Of a stretch of 64,000 nucleotides of DNA, positions 63,979 through 64,000 are shown one piece after another. Source of the DNA: Planctomycetota bacterium (lineage in GTDB: Bacteria > Planctomycetota > Phycisphaerae > Phycisphaerales > SM1A02); NCBI GenBank assembly GCA_016873115.1, contig VGYB01000002.1:81819-145818 (forward strand), in the 5' to 3' direction. A program made the translations under genes and the position numbers. The stretch's first letter is position 1. The number at the start of each line of letters is the position of its first letter. The notes beneath the pieces were generated by a model, which did not search any database, was not told the DNA's origin, and worked only from the letters and a program-made list of their open reading frames with translations.

Positions 63979-64000
63979 GGCACCCTCGCAGACCATTTCC
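63971..64000 (+). CDS. Possible start of the next gene, cut by the window edge
   Basis: A GTG at 63971 opens a frame overlapping the preceding stop by eight bases and runs to the window end (VDRAPSQTIS). Overlap with the upstream stop is the only support; it is too short to assess. Confidence 0.25.
   Translation, partial: MDRAPSQTIS

Overview
This window is 64 kb of a GC-rich chromosome that reads as a planctomycete, most likely class Phycisphaerae. The grounds are three secreted proteins carrying dockerin-like tails of the form DxNxDGxxxGADLGxLL, a gene of the Verrucomicrobia/Planctomycetes-restricted Minf_1886 family, a lone FlgI-like lipoprotein, and an ordinary diderm housekeeping set (MlaE, OmpA-like lipoprotein). 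Assignment below phylum is inference. I saw no rRNA, CRISPR array, insertion sequence or phage gene. Three tRNA genes are present: Arg(ACG), Val(UAC) and Val(GAC).

Layout. 0.1-5.8 kb: mutagenic translesion cassette imuA-imuB-dnaE2 (+). 5.9-10.4 kb: a transglutaminase-fold protein, the MlaE permease and a secreted lamin-tail/dockerin protein (-). 10.6-16.7 kb: OmpA-like lipoprotein, Minf_1886 protein, AI-2E-family exporter, ffh, polX and tRNA-Arg. 16.8-23.6 kb: respiratory complex I membrane-arm genes nuoJKLMN (-), without nuoA-I. 23.7-29.6 kb: pgsA-pgpA (phosphatidylglycerol synthesis), lysA, a membrane protein, a DUF255 thioredoxin-fold protein and a short asparaginase. 29.6-37.4 kb: smc, a FlgI-like lipoprotein, a small anchored protein, tRNA-Val(UAC) followed by a 94-bp tandem repeat, and a formylglycine-generating-enzyme-like secreted protein.

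37.5-42.6 kb is the most interesting region. Four tightly packed minus-strand genes encode, in transcription order, a 90-aa WXG100-like helical hairpin with W-R-D at the turn, a 227-aa coiled-coil protein, a 71-aa second W-x-D protein, and a 1292-aa membrane-anchored FtsK/SpoIIIE-type ATPase with three RecA-like modules. This resembles a stripped-down type VII (ESX/Ess-like) secretion core in a diderm bacterium. Immediately upstream lie rpoD and dnaG, a remnant of the macromolecular synthesis operon.

46.6-64 kb: a 494-bp non-coding leader/spacer, rpmB, a free-methionine-sulfoxide-reductase GAF protein, clpX, tig, type III glutamine synthetase, corA, a truncated small membrane protein, a phosphodiesterase, gltX, mgtE, tRNA-Val(GAC) with clear promoter and terminator, a BACON/RCC1/dockerin secreted protein, bpt, and an unrecognised 443-aa protein with atypical codon use that may open an accessory region continuing past the window edge.

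Starts were chosen by Shine-Dalgarno position, overlap with the upstream stop and domain boundaries. All homology statements come from recognising motifs by eye; no database was searched.
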